A stretch of DNA of 64,000 bases from Actinomycetota bacterium (GTDB taxonomy: Bacteria; Actinomycetota; Actinomycetes; S36-B12; CAIYMF01): NCBI GenBank assembly GCA_020161245.1, contig JAIUOK010000009.1:37101-101100 (forward strand), in the 5' to 3' direction. The translations under genes and the position numbers were made by a program. Below, piece after piece: positions 42,816 to 53,251 of this stretch. Position 1 is the first letter of the stretch; each line of letters begins with the position of its first letter. The notes under the pieces are model-generated. The model was not told where the DNA came from. It was given only the letters and a program-made list of their open reading frames with translations, and did no database searches.

Positions 42816-43670
42816 CTACCTGTTGTTGGACAGGATCGCGAGCAGGCGCAGCAGCTCGAGGTAGAGCCAGATCAGCGTGACCATGAGGCCGAAGGCCAGC
42901 CGCCACGACTCGCGCTCCGGCACGCCGTAGCGCACCGACTGGTTGATGGCCTCGAAGTCGAGCGCGAGGCTGAACGCGGCGAGGCCGACGCCGACAACGC
43001 AGAGCAGGATGCCGACGCCGCCGACGCCGTAGAAGCCCCAGCCGCCGCCGACGCCGAACAGGGCGCCGATGAGGCTGGCGATGCCGATGACGGCGTAGCT
43101 GACGAGCGCCACCATCATCATCTTCTGGAAGGTGCCGTTCACCTTGATGATGCGGGTCTTGTACATGACCAGCATGACCGCGAAGGCGACGAAAGTTCCC
43201 AGCACCGCCTGCTGCACGATGCCGTAGTAGTTGTTGGCAACGGCGAGGTCGTTGTAGGCGTTGGAGATGCCGCCGAGGAACACGCCCTCGACGAGCGAGT
43301 AAGCCAGCACCAGCGCCGGCGACACCTGCTTCTTGAAGATGTTGACGAAGGCCAGCACCATGCCGACGATCGCGGCACCCCAGACCAGCAGCGGCATGGT
43401 CTCGTAGAGCTGCCAGCCCACCACGGCGCCGGCGATCACCGCGACGAGGCAGATGCCGGTCTTGATGATGACGTCGTCGAGGGTCAGCCGGCCCGTGCCG
43501 GGGCCGGGGGTGTCGTACATGCCCTGCAGCTGCTCGGCTGTCGGGGCGGATGCGGCGTCGGCTGCCGCGGCAGCCGTGTAGGCGCTGCGGCCCTCGTCGT
43601 AGGCGAAGCCGGCACCGCCCTGCTTCTCCTGCTCGGTCATCCGCCGCAGCACGGGGTTGCGGGACTCCAT
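42816..43670 (-). CDS. Bax inhibitor-1/YccA family membrane protein
   Basis: A 284-residue protein with seven predicted helices after a cytoplasmic N-terminus of about 65 residues (ESRNPVLRRM is typical of the actinobacterial group). FSLALDFEAINQSVRYGVPE and the final WLYLELLRLLAIL match BI-1/YccA proteins, which act as calcium leak channels or modulate FtsH. An ECF-type promoter motif lies just upstream (43718-43743), which suggests stress control. It is a single-gene unit with its own terminator. Confidence 0.9.
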   Translation of the reverse strand: MESRNPVLRRMTEQEKQGGAGFAYDEGRSAYTAAAAADAASAPTAEQLQGMYDTPGPGTGRLTLDDVIIKTGICLVAVIAGAVVGWQLYETMPLLVWGAAIVGMVLAFVNIFKKQVSPALVLAYSLVEGVFLGGISNAYNDLAVANNYYGIVQQAVLGTFVAFAVMLVMYKTRIIKVNGTFQKMMMVALVSYAVIGIASLIGALFGVGGGWGFYGVGGVGILLCVVGVGLAAFSLALDFEAINQSVRYGVPERESWRLAFGLMVTLIWLYLELLRLLAILSNNR

Positions 43671-43717
43671 GGTGTTCCTCCTCGTGGCGCGCCCCGGTCG
43701 GGGCGCGTCGCTAGGAC

Positions 43718-43743
43718 AACGCTAACCGGGGAACCGATGTTCC
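43718..43743 (-). promoter_or_regulatory. ECF sigma (SigR/SigH-type) promoter candidate
   Basis: On the minus strand, GGAAC (43739-43743) is followed by exactly 18 bases and GTT (43718-43720). This matches the GGAAT/C-N18-GTT consensus of disulphide-stress sigma factors. The GTT lies 48 bases before the BI-1-like start. Confidence 0.5.
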
Positions 43744-43781
43744 GGTATCCGTGCAGGTCAGGCCCATGTCGCAGGTATGTC

Positions 43782-44459
43782 TCAACGGGGTCGGCGGGCG
43801 AGAAGCTCTGCGGGCATACGGCCCACCGGCTCGCGCAGGGCCGCCCGCGGCAGCGTGCGGGTCTCGGTCGACAGCCAGGTGGAGTGCCCCACGCCGTCGA
43901 GCCCGCTCGCCCTCTGGTCGGCCACGGTCAGCTCGACGTAGTCGTGCCGCCGCGACTTGTCCTGGCTGGTGACCCATCGGGCCTCGACGAAGTCGCCGGC
44001 GTCGCCCACGACGACCACGGGACGCACCTTCGACGTACGCCCGCCGTCCTCGTCGTTGGGCACCTCGGCCCACAGCACCGTGCCCCGCTCGAGCCGGGTG
44101 CCGCCGCGGCCGACCAGCAGCGCGACCACGCCGACCGCGGCAGCAGGCGTGCACAGCAGCAGCGCCCCGAGCACCTTCCACCAGGGGGCCCGCCCGGGCC
44201 GGATGCGGTCGAGCAGGCCGAAGGCCACCAGCGCCCCGAACGGCAGCGCCGCGCCGAGCGCGAGGGCCAGCACCGACGACGCGAAAGAGGGCCGGGCCAG
44301 CAGGATCCACGCGACCGCGGCGAGTGGGCCGAGCACGCACAGCGCCATCAGGGCCAGCGCCGCCAGCCGGTACTCACGACGCCGACGCGTGCCCTGCGGG
44401 TACCACCGGCCGCGCGCAGCAGCGCCCAGGGACGCCAGCCGAACCCGTACCGATCCCAT
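43782..44459 (-). CDS. three-helix membrane protein with C-terminal PemK/MazF-like domain
   Basis: A 225-residue protein. Three predicted helices (about 29-52, 57-78 and 89-112) precede a domain with LERGTVLWAEVPND, then KVRPVVVVGDA and ARWVTSQDKSRRHDYVEL, the beta-barrel pattern of PemK/MazF toxins including the catalytic-type RP step. No antitoxin gene adjoins it. Start at the ATG 44459; the longer frame upstream would cover a repeat linked to the tRNA. The domain may be a membrane-tethered ribonuclease or a non-catalytic nucleic-acid or SH3-like module. Confidence 0.6.
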   Translation of the reverse strand: MGSVRVRLASLGAAARGRWYPQGTRRRREYRLAALALMALCVLGPLAAVAWILLARPSFASSVLALALGAALPFGALVAFGLLDRIRPGRAPWWKVLGALLLCTPAAAVGVVALLVGRGGTRLERGTVLWAEVPNDEDGGRTSKVRPVVVVGDAGDFVEARWVTSQDKSRRHDYVELTVADQRASGLDGVGHSTWLSTETRTLPRAALREPVGRMPAELLARRPR

Positions 44460-44465
44460 GCCCGC

Positions 44466-44500
44466 GCTCCCGTTCCTCTCGGCTCGACCGGCTGTGCCCC
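44466..44500. repeat. 35-bp direct repeat, copy 1 (of the tRNA-Leu 3' flank)
   Basis: It begins GCTCCCGTTCCTCTCGGCTC and ends CTGTGCCCC. It is identical at 31 of 35 positions to copy 2 at 44613-44647. It lies seven bases upstream of the PemK-like gene start. Confidence 0.75.
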
Positions 44501-44612
44501 AGCAGTGCGCCGGGAGTGCTCCCGAGAGGGCAACCCCTCGTGCCAGCAGAACCCGGCGTGATCGCATGGCCCTCTCGATCAACAGCCTCAATCGCGTCGG
44601 GAACGTGAGCAA

Positions 44613-44647
44613 GCTCCCGTTCCACTCGGCTCAATCGACTGTGCCCC
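44613..44647. repeat. 35-bp direct repeat, copy 2, running into the tRNA-Leu 3' end
   Basis: It begins GCTCCCGTTCCACTCGGCTC and ends CTGTGCCCC, the last six bases (44642-44647) being the tRNA 3' end. The offset to copy 1 is 147 bases. Such a tRNA-end duplication can mark a past integration or tRNA duplication. Confidence 0.75.
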
Positions 44648-44715
44648 CGGCAGGGTTCGAACCTGCACTGGTCCCGGTTTAAGCGGGATGCCTCTGCCAG
44701 TTGGGCTACGGGGGC
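44642..44715 (-). tRNA. tRNA-Leu(UAA) with short variable arm
   Basis: A 74-base tRNA. The acceptor GCCCCCG/CGGGGGC (7 bp), anticodon stem TCCCG/CGGGA with loop CTTAAAC (anticodon UAA, 44679-44681), T arm GCAGG-TTCGAAC-CCTGC and discriminator A are perfect; CCA is not encoded. The D arm (GCC/GGC, 11-base loop) is of the Leu/Ser type with a 3-bp stem, but the variable region is only five bases (CCAGT), whereas bacterial tRNA-Leu normally has a long variable arm. It lies 16 bases upstream of the end of def. Confidence 0.85.
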
Positions 44716-44730
44716 GCTCGGCCTAGAAGG

Positions 44731-45279
44731 CTAGAGGTAGGTCTGGCGGGGGAACACGGCGTGCGGGCCGACGACGCGGTCGAGGAAGAGGAAGCCGGCC
44801 AGGTGGTCGAGCTCGTGCTGCAGGGCGCGCGCCTCGAACGCGTCGGTCTCGATCACGACCTCCTCGCCCGTGCCCGGCAGCAGGCCGCGGACGACCAGCC
44901 GCGACGCGCGCTTGACGTCGCCGGTGAAGTCGGGCACCGACATGCAGCCCTCGCGCGACTTCTCGTTGCGCGATGCCGACTCGACGACGGCGTTGACCAG
45001 GACGTACTCGCCGTGGGTGATGCGCGCCTTGGGGTGGGCCGTCACGTCGAGGGAGAACACGCGCCAGCCGACGCCGACCTGGTTGGCGGCCAGCCCGACG
45101 CAGCCGGGCGACACGCGCTGGGTCGCGAGCAGGTCGGCCGCGAGCTGCACGACGCCGGGGTCGCACGGGTCGACGTCGACGCACGGCGTCGAGAGCACGG
45201 CCGCGGGCGCCGTGACGACCGGCAGCACGCGCCCCTCGGGCAGGGGCGGCATGACGATCCGCCCGTCGACGATCCCCAC
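44731..45279 (-). CDS. def: peptide deformylase
   Basis: A 182-residue Fe/Zn enzyme that removes the N-formyl group from new proteins. The three motifs are GLAANQVGVG (motif 1), EGCMSVP (motif 2, Cys112, with Met where Leu is usual) and QHELDHLAG (motif 3, His155, Glu156, His159). The GTG at 45279 lies five bases after the ACT-protein stop, so co-translation is likely; an internal ATG at residue 10 is possible. The insertion KSREGCMSVP is normal for the actinobacterial type. Confidence 0.94.
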   Translation of the reverse strand: MGIVDGRIVMPPLPEGRVLPVVTAPAAVLSTPCVDVDPCDPGVVQLAADLLATQRVSPGCVGLAANQVGVGWRVFSLDVTAHPKARITHGEYVLVNAVVESASRNEKSREGCMSVPDFTGDVKRASRLVVRGLLPGTGEEVVIETDAFEARALQHELDHLAGFLFLDRVVGPHAVFPRQTYL

Positions 45280-45284
45280 GACGG

Positions 45285-45803
45285 CTACAGCTCGTCCACG
45301 TCGGCGGGCTGCAGCGTCGCGTGGACGCCGAGCTCCGCTGCCGCCTCGGCGATCCGCGCCTGCAGCGCCTCGACATCGGTGCCAGTCGGGAGGGCTGCCT
45401 CGGCGACGAGCAGGTAGAGGCCGGTGCCCAGACGGGTGGTGAGGTCGGTGATGTTGCCGCCCGCTGCCGCGACGACGCCGGTGAGACCCGAGACGATGCC
45501 GGGCCGGTCGGCACCGTGCACCGTGAGCAGCCACGGGGAGCCAGACGTGGAGGAGGAGTCGGCGTCCGGAACCGGCAGCACCGACACGACGAGGCCCTCG
45601 GCGACGAGGTGGGCGAGGCGCGCCTCGATCTCGGACGGGTCGGCGTCGGCCGCGACGACGAGGGTCCACGCGAAGTGACCGCGCAGCAGCGTCATCGAGG
45701 AGTCCTCGAGGTTGCCGCCGAGCTCGGCGAGCACCCCCGTGACCTCGGCGATGATGCCCGGCCGGTCGTGGCCGAGGACGGTGACGGCGAGGCTGTGGCT
45801 CAT
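45285..45803 (-). CDS. double ACT-domain protein, GcvR-like
   Basis: A 172-residue regulator with two ACT domains. The first begins LAVTVLGHDRPGIIAEVTGV and the second PWLLTVHGADRPGIVSGLTG, each with the DRPGI ligand loop. GcvR-type proteins sense glycine or serine and act through protein partners; no GcvA homologue is nearby. It is followed after five bases by def. Confidence 0.85.
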   Translation of the reverse strand: MSHSLAVTVLGHDRPGIIAEVTGVLAELGGNLEDSSMTLLRGHFAWTLVVAADADPSEIEARLAHLVAEGLVVSVLPVPDADSSSTSGSPWLLTVHGADRPGIVSGLTGVVAAAGGNITDLTTRLGTGLYLLVAEAALPTGTDVEALQARIAEAAAELGVHATLQPADVDEL

Positions 45804-45871
45804 ACGCCGAGCCTAGGGACCCGGCCGGTCCGACCTCGGGGAGGGGCACGGCCCGGCGCCCGCCGCGGTCG

Positions 45872-47197
45872 TCAGATCGCGTGGCGCCGCGGGCCCGGCT
45901 CGGCCAGCGACGACGCCGTGCGCAGGTCCTGGTGCGTGCCCCACAGGCTGGTGACGTCGCGCTTGAACAGGAACGCGATGGTCCAGTCGGTCACGACCGC
46001 CACCTTGCGGCGCAGGGTCGGCACCTTGCTCATGTGGTACGTCCGGTGCAGGAACCACGCCGGGAAGCCCTTGATGCGGATGCCCTTGACCTGGGCCACG
46101 CCCTTGTAGAGGCCGAGCGAGGCCACCGAGCCGTTGTGCTTGTGCCGGTAGTCGACCGGGTCGAAGCCGCGCATCACCGCGATCACGTTGTCGGCGAGCA
46201 CCTTGGCCTGCCGGACCGCGTGCTGCGCCGACGGCGAGCAGAACGCGCCGGGGTTGGTGAGGTCCGGCACCGCGGTGCAGTCGCCGGCGCCCCACGCGTC
46301 GGGCACACCGACCACGCGCAGGTCGGCGTGGCACACGAGCCGGCCGCGCTCGTCGAGCGGCAGATCGGTCGCCTCGAGCAGCGGGCTCGGCTTCACGCCC
46401 GCGGTCCACACCACGGTGTCCGAGCGCATCGTCGTGCCGTCCGACAGCACGACGTCGCCATCGACGGTCGACTCCAGCCGTGTCTCGAGGCGCACCTCGA
46501 TGCCGCGCTCGCGCAGCTGCTCCGCCGTCCACTCGCCGAGCTCCGGGCCCACCTCGGGCAGGATCCGCCCGGTGGCCTCGACCAGCACGAACCGCAGGTC
46601 GTCGGGCGTCACGTTGCGCAGGTAGCGGGTGGCGTAGCGCGCGAGGTCCTCGATCTCGGCAAGGGCCTCGACGCCCGCGTAGCCGCCCCCGACGAAGACG
46701 AACGTGAGGTTGCGCTCGCGGATCTCGGGGTCGGTGGCCGTCTCCGCGATGTCGAGGCACTCGAGCACATGGTTGCGCAGCGCGATGGCCTCCTCGACGT
46801 TCTTGAAGCCGATGGCCCAGTCGGCGAGGCCGGGGATGGGCAGCGTGCGCGGCACCGCGCCGACCGCCATCACGAGGACGTCGTAGGGCAGCTCGTAGGC
46901 CTCGCCCTCGAGCGGCACGATGGTGGCGACCTTGCGGGCGTGCTCGACCTGCGCGACCGAGCCCGTGACGATCTCGGCGTCGGGCAGGGTCTGGCGCAGC
47001 GGGACCACGGTGTGGCGCGGCTGGATCGAGCCGGCGCCCGCCTCGGGCAGGAACGGCTGGTAGGTCATGTACGAGCGCGGATCGACGACGGTGACGACCG
47101 CCTCGTCGCGCTGCAGCTTCGAGGTGAGACGCAGCGCGGTGTAGAGGCCGACGTAGCCGCCGCCCACGATGAGGATCCGGGGAGGCTGCTGTGTCAT
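45872..47197 (-). CDS. ndh: type II NADH dehydrogenase (NDH-2)
   Basis: A 441-residue flavoprotein that passes electrons from NADH to quinone without proton pumping. The FAD motif is RILIVGGGYVGLYTALRL (residues 7-24), the NADH motif is FVFVGGGYAGVEALAEIED (about 170-188), and the second FAD segment is GVPDAWGAGDCTAVPDL (about 296-312). QHAVRQAKVLADN is the quinone-region helix. The C-terminal amphipathic part (KGIRIKGFPAWFLHRTYHMSK) anchors it to the membrane (quoted in part: GFPAWFLHRTYHM). An iron-box-like sequence lies 10 bases upstream of the start. Confidence 0.92.
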   Translation of the reverse strand: MTQQPPRILIVGGGYVGLYTALRLTSKLQRDEAVVTVVDPRSYMTYQPFLPEAGAGSIQPRHTVVPLRQTLPDAEIVTGSVAQVEHARKVATIVPLEGEAYELPYDVLVMAVGAVPRTLPIPGLADWAIGFKNVEEAIALRNHVLECLDIAETATDPEIRERNLTFVFVGGGYAGVEALAEIEDLARYATRYLRNVTPDDLRFVLVEATGRILPEVGPELGEWTAEQLRERGIEVRLETRLESTVDGDVVLSDGTTMRSDTVVWTAGVKPSPLLEATDLPLDERGRLVCHADLRVVGVPDAWGAGDCTAVPDLTNPGAFCSPSAQHAVRQAKVLADNVIAVMRGFDPVDYRHKHNGSVASLGLYKGVAQVKGIRIKGFPAWFLHRTYHMSKVPTLRRKVAVVTDWTIAFLFKRDVTSLWGTHQDLRTASSLAEPGPRRHAI

Positions 47198-47206
47198 ACC
47201 TCCACG

Positions 47207-47225
47207 TTAGGCCTGCCTTACCTCG
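47207..47225 (-). promoter_or_regulatory. DtxR/IdeR-like box upstream of ndh
   Basis: TTAGGCCTGCCTTACCTCG matches the 19-base iron-box consensus at about 14 positions, with the ends TTAGG and CTTACCT conserved. It lies 10 bases before the ndh start, where binding would block transcription. Confidence 0.45.
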
Positions 47226-47279
47226 CCCGCGATCGGGATGGGCGGCGGATCGGTGTCTGTCCGGACACACCCGGCTCGC

Positions 47280-47801
47280 TCACGCCGCGGGCGCGAAGGG
47301 GGTCGGCGGGTCGCCCAGGACGACGTCGAGCCGCCAGGGCCCGACGTCCTGGCGCAGCAGCACCGACCAGCGGGCCGAGGCCGGGACGCCGTCCGCGCCG
47401 TCGGACTCCGCCTCGACCAGCCACCGGCCGCGCTCGCGGACCTCCGACGCGCAGGCGGCGGCGTCGGGCGCGGACCGGTCGCCGACGCCGGACACCGCCA
47501 CCGGCCCGACCAGCTGCGGTGCGGCCTGCACCCATCCGGCGACAGTGGAGCACGCCTCCTCGACGGTGCCCTCGCGCGTGAGCGCCAGGCCGGCCACGGC
47601 GTCCTGGCAGTCGAGGTTGAGACCCACGCAGGAGTAGCGCACCCCGCCGTCGGCCTCCCATCCCGACGGCGGCTGCACCGACGCGACCTCCGCCCGGAGG
47701 GCGCCCATGGTCGTCTCGTCGGCGCAGGCAGCGGTGGCCAGAACGACGAGCAGCGCGACGGCAGCGCGCGCTGCGCGACGGATCGACCGGCCCTCCCCCA
47801 C
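47280..47801 (-). CDS. putative lipoprotein
   Basis: A 173-residue exported lipoprotein. The signal has a basic n-region (RSIRRAARAA), a hydrophobic core and the lipobox LATAAC with the cysteine at about residue 26. The mature part contains four more cysteines (YSCVGLNLDC, EEACSTV, AAACASE), probably two disulphides. No family is recognised. It lies upstream of the ndh region on the minus strand and is preceded by the ppx gene. Confidence 0.72.
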   Translation of the reverse strand: MGEGRSIRRAARAAVALLVVLATAACADETTMGALRAEVASVQPPSGWEADGGVRYSCVGLNLDCQDAVAGLALTREGTVEEACSTVAGWVQAAPQLVGPVAVSGVGDRSAPDAAACASEVRERGRWLVEAESDGADGVPASARWSVLLRQDVGPWRLDVVLGDPPTPFAPAA

Positions 47802-47862
47802 GGGCGCAGGATCGCAGCCGCAGCAGCGGGCGGCCAGTCCCCGGTGCCCCTGCCGCGGGCGG

Positions 47863-48798
47863 CTACCCGGCCCGCTCGGCGAGGCCGAAGGCGATGCCGT
47901 CGAGGATGTCGTGCTCGGAGACGAGCACCTCGGGCAGGCCCGTGCGGTCGAGGATCCGGCGCAGGACGAGCACGCCCGCGTTGATGACGTCGACGCGACC
48001 CGGGTGCATCACGCCGATCGCGGAGCGTGCGCCGTGGTCGAGGCCGAGCAGCTCGTCGGAGACGCGCGTGACCTCCGACGCCGGGATGCGCGAACCGTGG
48101 ATGGCCTCGGAGTCGTACTCGGGGAGGCCGAGAGCGATGCCCGCAGCCGTGGTGACGGAGCCCGCCAGCCCCACGAGCGTGCGCGCCCGATCGAGCGGGA
48201 CCGACTGCGCCGCAAGGGAGATCGCGGCATCGACGTCGGACACGATGCCCTGCACCTCGTCGGACGTCGGCGGGTCGTGGCGCACGTGGCGCTCGGTCAT
48301 CCGCACGCATCCGACGTCGACGCTGCGGGCAGCCTCGGGCTCGGCCGCGCCGAGGACGAACTCGGTGGAGCCGCCGCCGATGTCGACGACGAGGTAGGGC
48401 GGCTCGCCGCCGACGAGCCCGCGTGTCGCCCCGACGAACGACAGCCGCGCCTCCTCGTCGCCGGTGATCACTTCGGGCTCGACGCCGATCCGCTCGCGGA
48501 CCCCGTCGACGAACACCTGCCGGTTGGCGGCGTCGCGCGACGCCGACGTCGCGACGAAGCGCACCGGGCCCGCGCCGAGCGATCTGATCACCTCGGCGTA
48601 GCGCCCGCACGCTGCGAAGGTGCGCTCGAGCGCGCCCTCGGAGAACCGCCCGGTGGAGTCGACCCCCTCGCCGAGCCGGACGATCTCCATCCGCCGGTCG
48701 AGGTCGACGAGCGTGCCGGAATCGGTGTCGACGTCGGCCACGAGCAGCCGGATCGCGTTGGTGCCGCAGTCGATCGCCGCGACGCGCACGACCGGCAC
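47863..48798 (-). CDS. Ppx/GppA exopolyphosphatase family protein
   Basis: A 311-residue ASKHA phosphohydrolase that degrades polyphosphate or pppGpp. The phosphate loops are VAAIDCGTNAIRLLVADV (residues 6-23) and LVVDIGGGSTEFVLG (about 138-152). ATSASRDAANRQVF (about 84-97) is also typical. It is the short actinobacterial type without a C-terminal extension. GTG start, one base after the DUF501 stop, so coupled. It belongs to the eno-ftsB-DUF501-ppx cluster shared across actinobacteria. Confidence 0.92.
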   Translation of the reverse strand: MPVVRVAAIDCGTNAIRLLVADVDTDSGTLVDLDRRMEIVRLGEGVDSTGRFSEGALERTFAACGRYAEVIRSLGAGPVRFVATSASRDAANRQVFVDGVRERIGVEPEVITGDEEARLSFVGATRGLVGGEPPYLVVDIGGGSTEFVLGAAEPEAARSVDVGCVRMTERHVRHDPPTSDEVQGIVSDVDAAISLAAQSVPLDRARTLVGLAGSVTTAAGIALGLPEYDSEAIHGSRIPASEVTRVSDELLGLDHGARSAIGVMHPGRVDVINAGVLVLRRILDRTGLPEVLVSEHDILDGIAFGLAERAG

Positions 48799-48799
48799 G

Positions 48800-49318
48800 T
48801 CAGCCCTCCTCGGCGCGGGTGCACGGGCCGGCGGCGCCCCAGTCGGGCAGCATCGCGAGCGCCTCGTCGCCGAACGGGTTGACGCCGGGGCCGGCGGCGA
48901 GGGCGTGGCCGACCAGCACGTGCAGGCACTTCACCCGGGTCGGCATGCCGCCGGCCGTGATGCCCGCGATCTCCTCGACGTGGGCGATGGCCTCGCGCCG
49001 GGCGAGATAGTCGTCGTGCGCGCGCCCGTAGGCAGCCGCCAGATCCGGGTCGTCGGCGAGCCGGTCCTGCATCTCGCGCATGGTGCCCTCGGCCTCCAGC
49101 GTGCCGATGAGGCCGGCTGCCCGCGGGCAGGTCAGGTAGTACATCGTCGGGAACGGCGTGCCGTCGGGCAGCCGCGGCTCGGTCTCCACGACGTCGGGGT
49201 CGCCGCACGAGCAGCGGTGCGCCACCCGCCGCACTCCGCGAGGCATCCGGCCGAGCTGGCGCTCGACGGCCGCGAGGTCGTCCGGGGTCGGGGCGTCGGT
49301 CGGGTCGGCGTCGGTCAC
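48800..49318 (-). CDS. DUF501 domain protein
   Basis: A 172-residue protein of the DUF501 family. The pattern RQLGRMPRGVRRVAHRCSCG, then FPTMYYLTCPRA and GGMPTRVKCLHVLVGHAL is characteristic and contains conserved Cys and His residues that could bind metal. It starts at the GTG 49318 and lies between ftsB and ppx, the standard actinobacterial arrangement. Its function is not established. Confidence 0.88.
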   Translation of the reverse strand: MTDADPTDAPTPDDLAAVERQLGRMPRGVRRVAHRCSCGDPDVVETEPRLPDGTPFPTMYYLTCPRAAGLIGTLEAEGTMREMQDRLADDPDLAAAYGRAHDDYLARREAIAHVEEIAGITAGGMPTRVKCLHVLVGHALAAGPGVNPFGDEALAMLPDWGAAGPCTRAEEG

Positions 49319-49337
49319 GGGACAAGCCTGCCCGGCG

Positions 49338-49859
49338 TCAGCGCGAGGCGGCAGCCGGGGCCGCAGAGGCGCCGCTGCCGGCGGTGTCAGCGTCCTCGAC
49401 GGCCTGCCAGAGCTTGTCGTACCAGGCACCGGGCGCGGCAGCAGCGGCTGCCTTCTCCGGGGCGGGCGCCTCGTCGGGGTCGAGCACGACGTAGCCGACC
49501 TCGCCCGGCATCACGTAGTGCAGGCGCGACCGGATGAGCGACTGGATGTAGGCCGGGTCCTGCAGGCGGCGCTTCTGCGCCTCGAGCTGGTCGACGCGCG
49601 ATGCGGCGGCGTCGTTCTGCGCCTGCAGCGCGTTGATCTCCGCGCGCTGGGCGACGAGCTCGCGCAGCGGCACCACGAGAGTCAGCACGAGCATGCCGAG
49701 CACGACCGCCAGGATCACCGCCCGGCCGGTGAGGGTCGGGCGCTCGCGGACGGAGGCCGCCGCCGCGCGCACACGGCTGCGGCTGGTCCTGCCGGGGGAC
49801 GTCGCAGCACCGCGGCGCGCCGCACGACGCTCCGCGGCACGCTGCGACGGCCCCGACAT
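49338..49859 (-). CDS. ftsB: FtsB/DivIC septum formation initiator
   Basis: A 173-residue divisome protein. A basic cytoplasmic N-terminus (about 1-45) leads to one membrane helix (about 46-64), then an extracytoplasmic coiled coil (ELVAQRAEINALQAQNDAAA and EAQKRRLQ) and the conserved DPAYIQSLIRSRLHYVMPGE motif. The last 50 residues are Ala/Pro rich. FtsB joins FtsL and FtsQ at the division site. It lies 19 bases from eno and 19 from DUF501 on the same strand. Confidence 0.92.
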   Translation of the reverse strand: MSGPSQRAAERRAARRGAATSPGRTSRSRVRAAAASVRERPTLTGRAVILAVVLGMLVLTLVVPLRELVAQRAEINALQAQNDAAASRVDQLEAQKRRLQDPAYIQSLIRSRLHYVMPGEVGYVVLDPDEAPAPEKAAAAAAPGAWYDKLWQAVEDADTAGSGASAAPAAASR

Positions 49860-49878
49860 GGCTCCTAGTGTCGCCCGC

Positions 49879-52343
<2,465 letters not shown>

Positions 52344-52344
<1 letters not shown>

Positions 52345-53171
52345 CAGCCCTGCGACCAGGTGGAGAGCAGCAGCTCGTTGAACCGAGCGGGATCGGTGAG
52401 CTGGAGGGTGTGGCCGGAGTCGTCGAAGACGACGAGGGAGACGCCGAGCCGGTCGGCGATCACGCGGGCGGTGTCCTGGAACGACAGGGCGGCCCGGGCG
52501 CCGCGGGGACGCTGCTCGGCCCGGCGCCACTCGGCCGGCCAGCCGCCGGAGACGACGACGCGCGGTCCGGCGACGCGACGCACGCCGTCCCAGTCGACGG
52601 GAGGCAGGAGGGGCATCGCCTCGACCCTCGTGGCGTCGGCGGCCACCCGGTCGAGCTCGGTCCACTCGTTGATCCGGAACCGCACCACCCGGGGGTGCAG
52701 CCCGAGCACGATGTCGGCCCACCCGGCGAAGAACTGCTCGCCGTCCATCGCGGGCGCTTGCTCGGCGAGGCCGTCGAGGTCGCAGCACAGCTCGACCACG
52801 TCGGGGTGCTCGCTGACCCCGTACATCGGCGGCTCGACGACGACGAGCGACCGCACGAGGTCGGGACGGTCGCCCGCGACGAGGAGCGCGTCGACGCCGC
52901 CGTAGGAGTGGCCGACGAGGTGCGCACCGCCGAGCTCCTCGAGCAGTGCAACCAGGTCGGGTACGTCGACCGGCCAGCCGACGCCGCCCCTCGCACGAGA
53001 CGCGCCGTAGCCGCGCCGGTCGACGACGTGCAGCCGGTACCCGTGCTCGGCCAGCGCGTACTGCTCGGCGAAGGTCTGCCGGCCCCAGCCGAAGGCGCCG
53101 TGGACGAGAACGACATCGGGGCCCTCGCCCACCGTCTCCACGTGCAGCCCGTCCACCACGTGCAGCATCAT
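52344..53171 (-). CDS. alpha/beta hydrolase
   Basis: A 275-residue alpha/beta-fold hydrolase. The oxyanion-hole segment is VVLVHGAFGWGRQTF (about 18-32), the nucleophile elbow is HLVGHSYGGVDALL (about 82-95, Ser in GHSYG) and the catalytic His is in DDSGHTLQLTDP (about 254-265). Possible lipase/esterase or C-C hydrolase; the substrate is unknown. The start is the first of two adjacent ATGs (53171). It is divergent from the PaiB-like gene. Confidence 0.88.
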
Positions 53172-53251
53172 CGCGGCCCCGCCGGCGCGGCCGGGCAGCG
53201 GGACTCCCAACGGCGTTGCGCGCCCGGACCGGTGACGACGACGATCGCGGC

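Noticed and set aside
43782..44459. A classical PemK/MazF toxin-antitoxin operon
   Set aside because: No small antitoxin gene lies upstream or downstream, and the domain is fused to three membrane helices.
44642..44715. tRNA for an amino acid other than leucine, or a tRNA pseudogene
   Set aside because: The stems are perfect, the anticodon loop is well formed and the D arm is Leu-like; UAA reads a leucine codon. Charging still needs proof.
47258..47267. TGTCCGGACA palindrome as an operator
   Set aside because: A single 10-base dyad 12 bases from the lipoprotein stop is common by chance in such GC-rich DNA and is not placed before a gene start.
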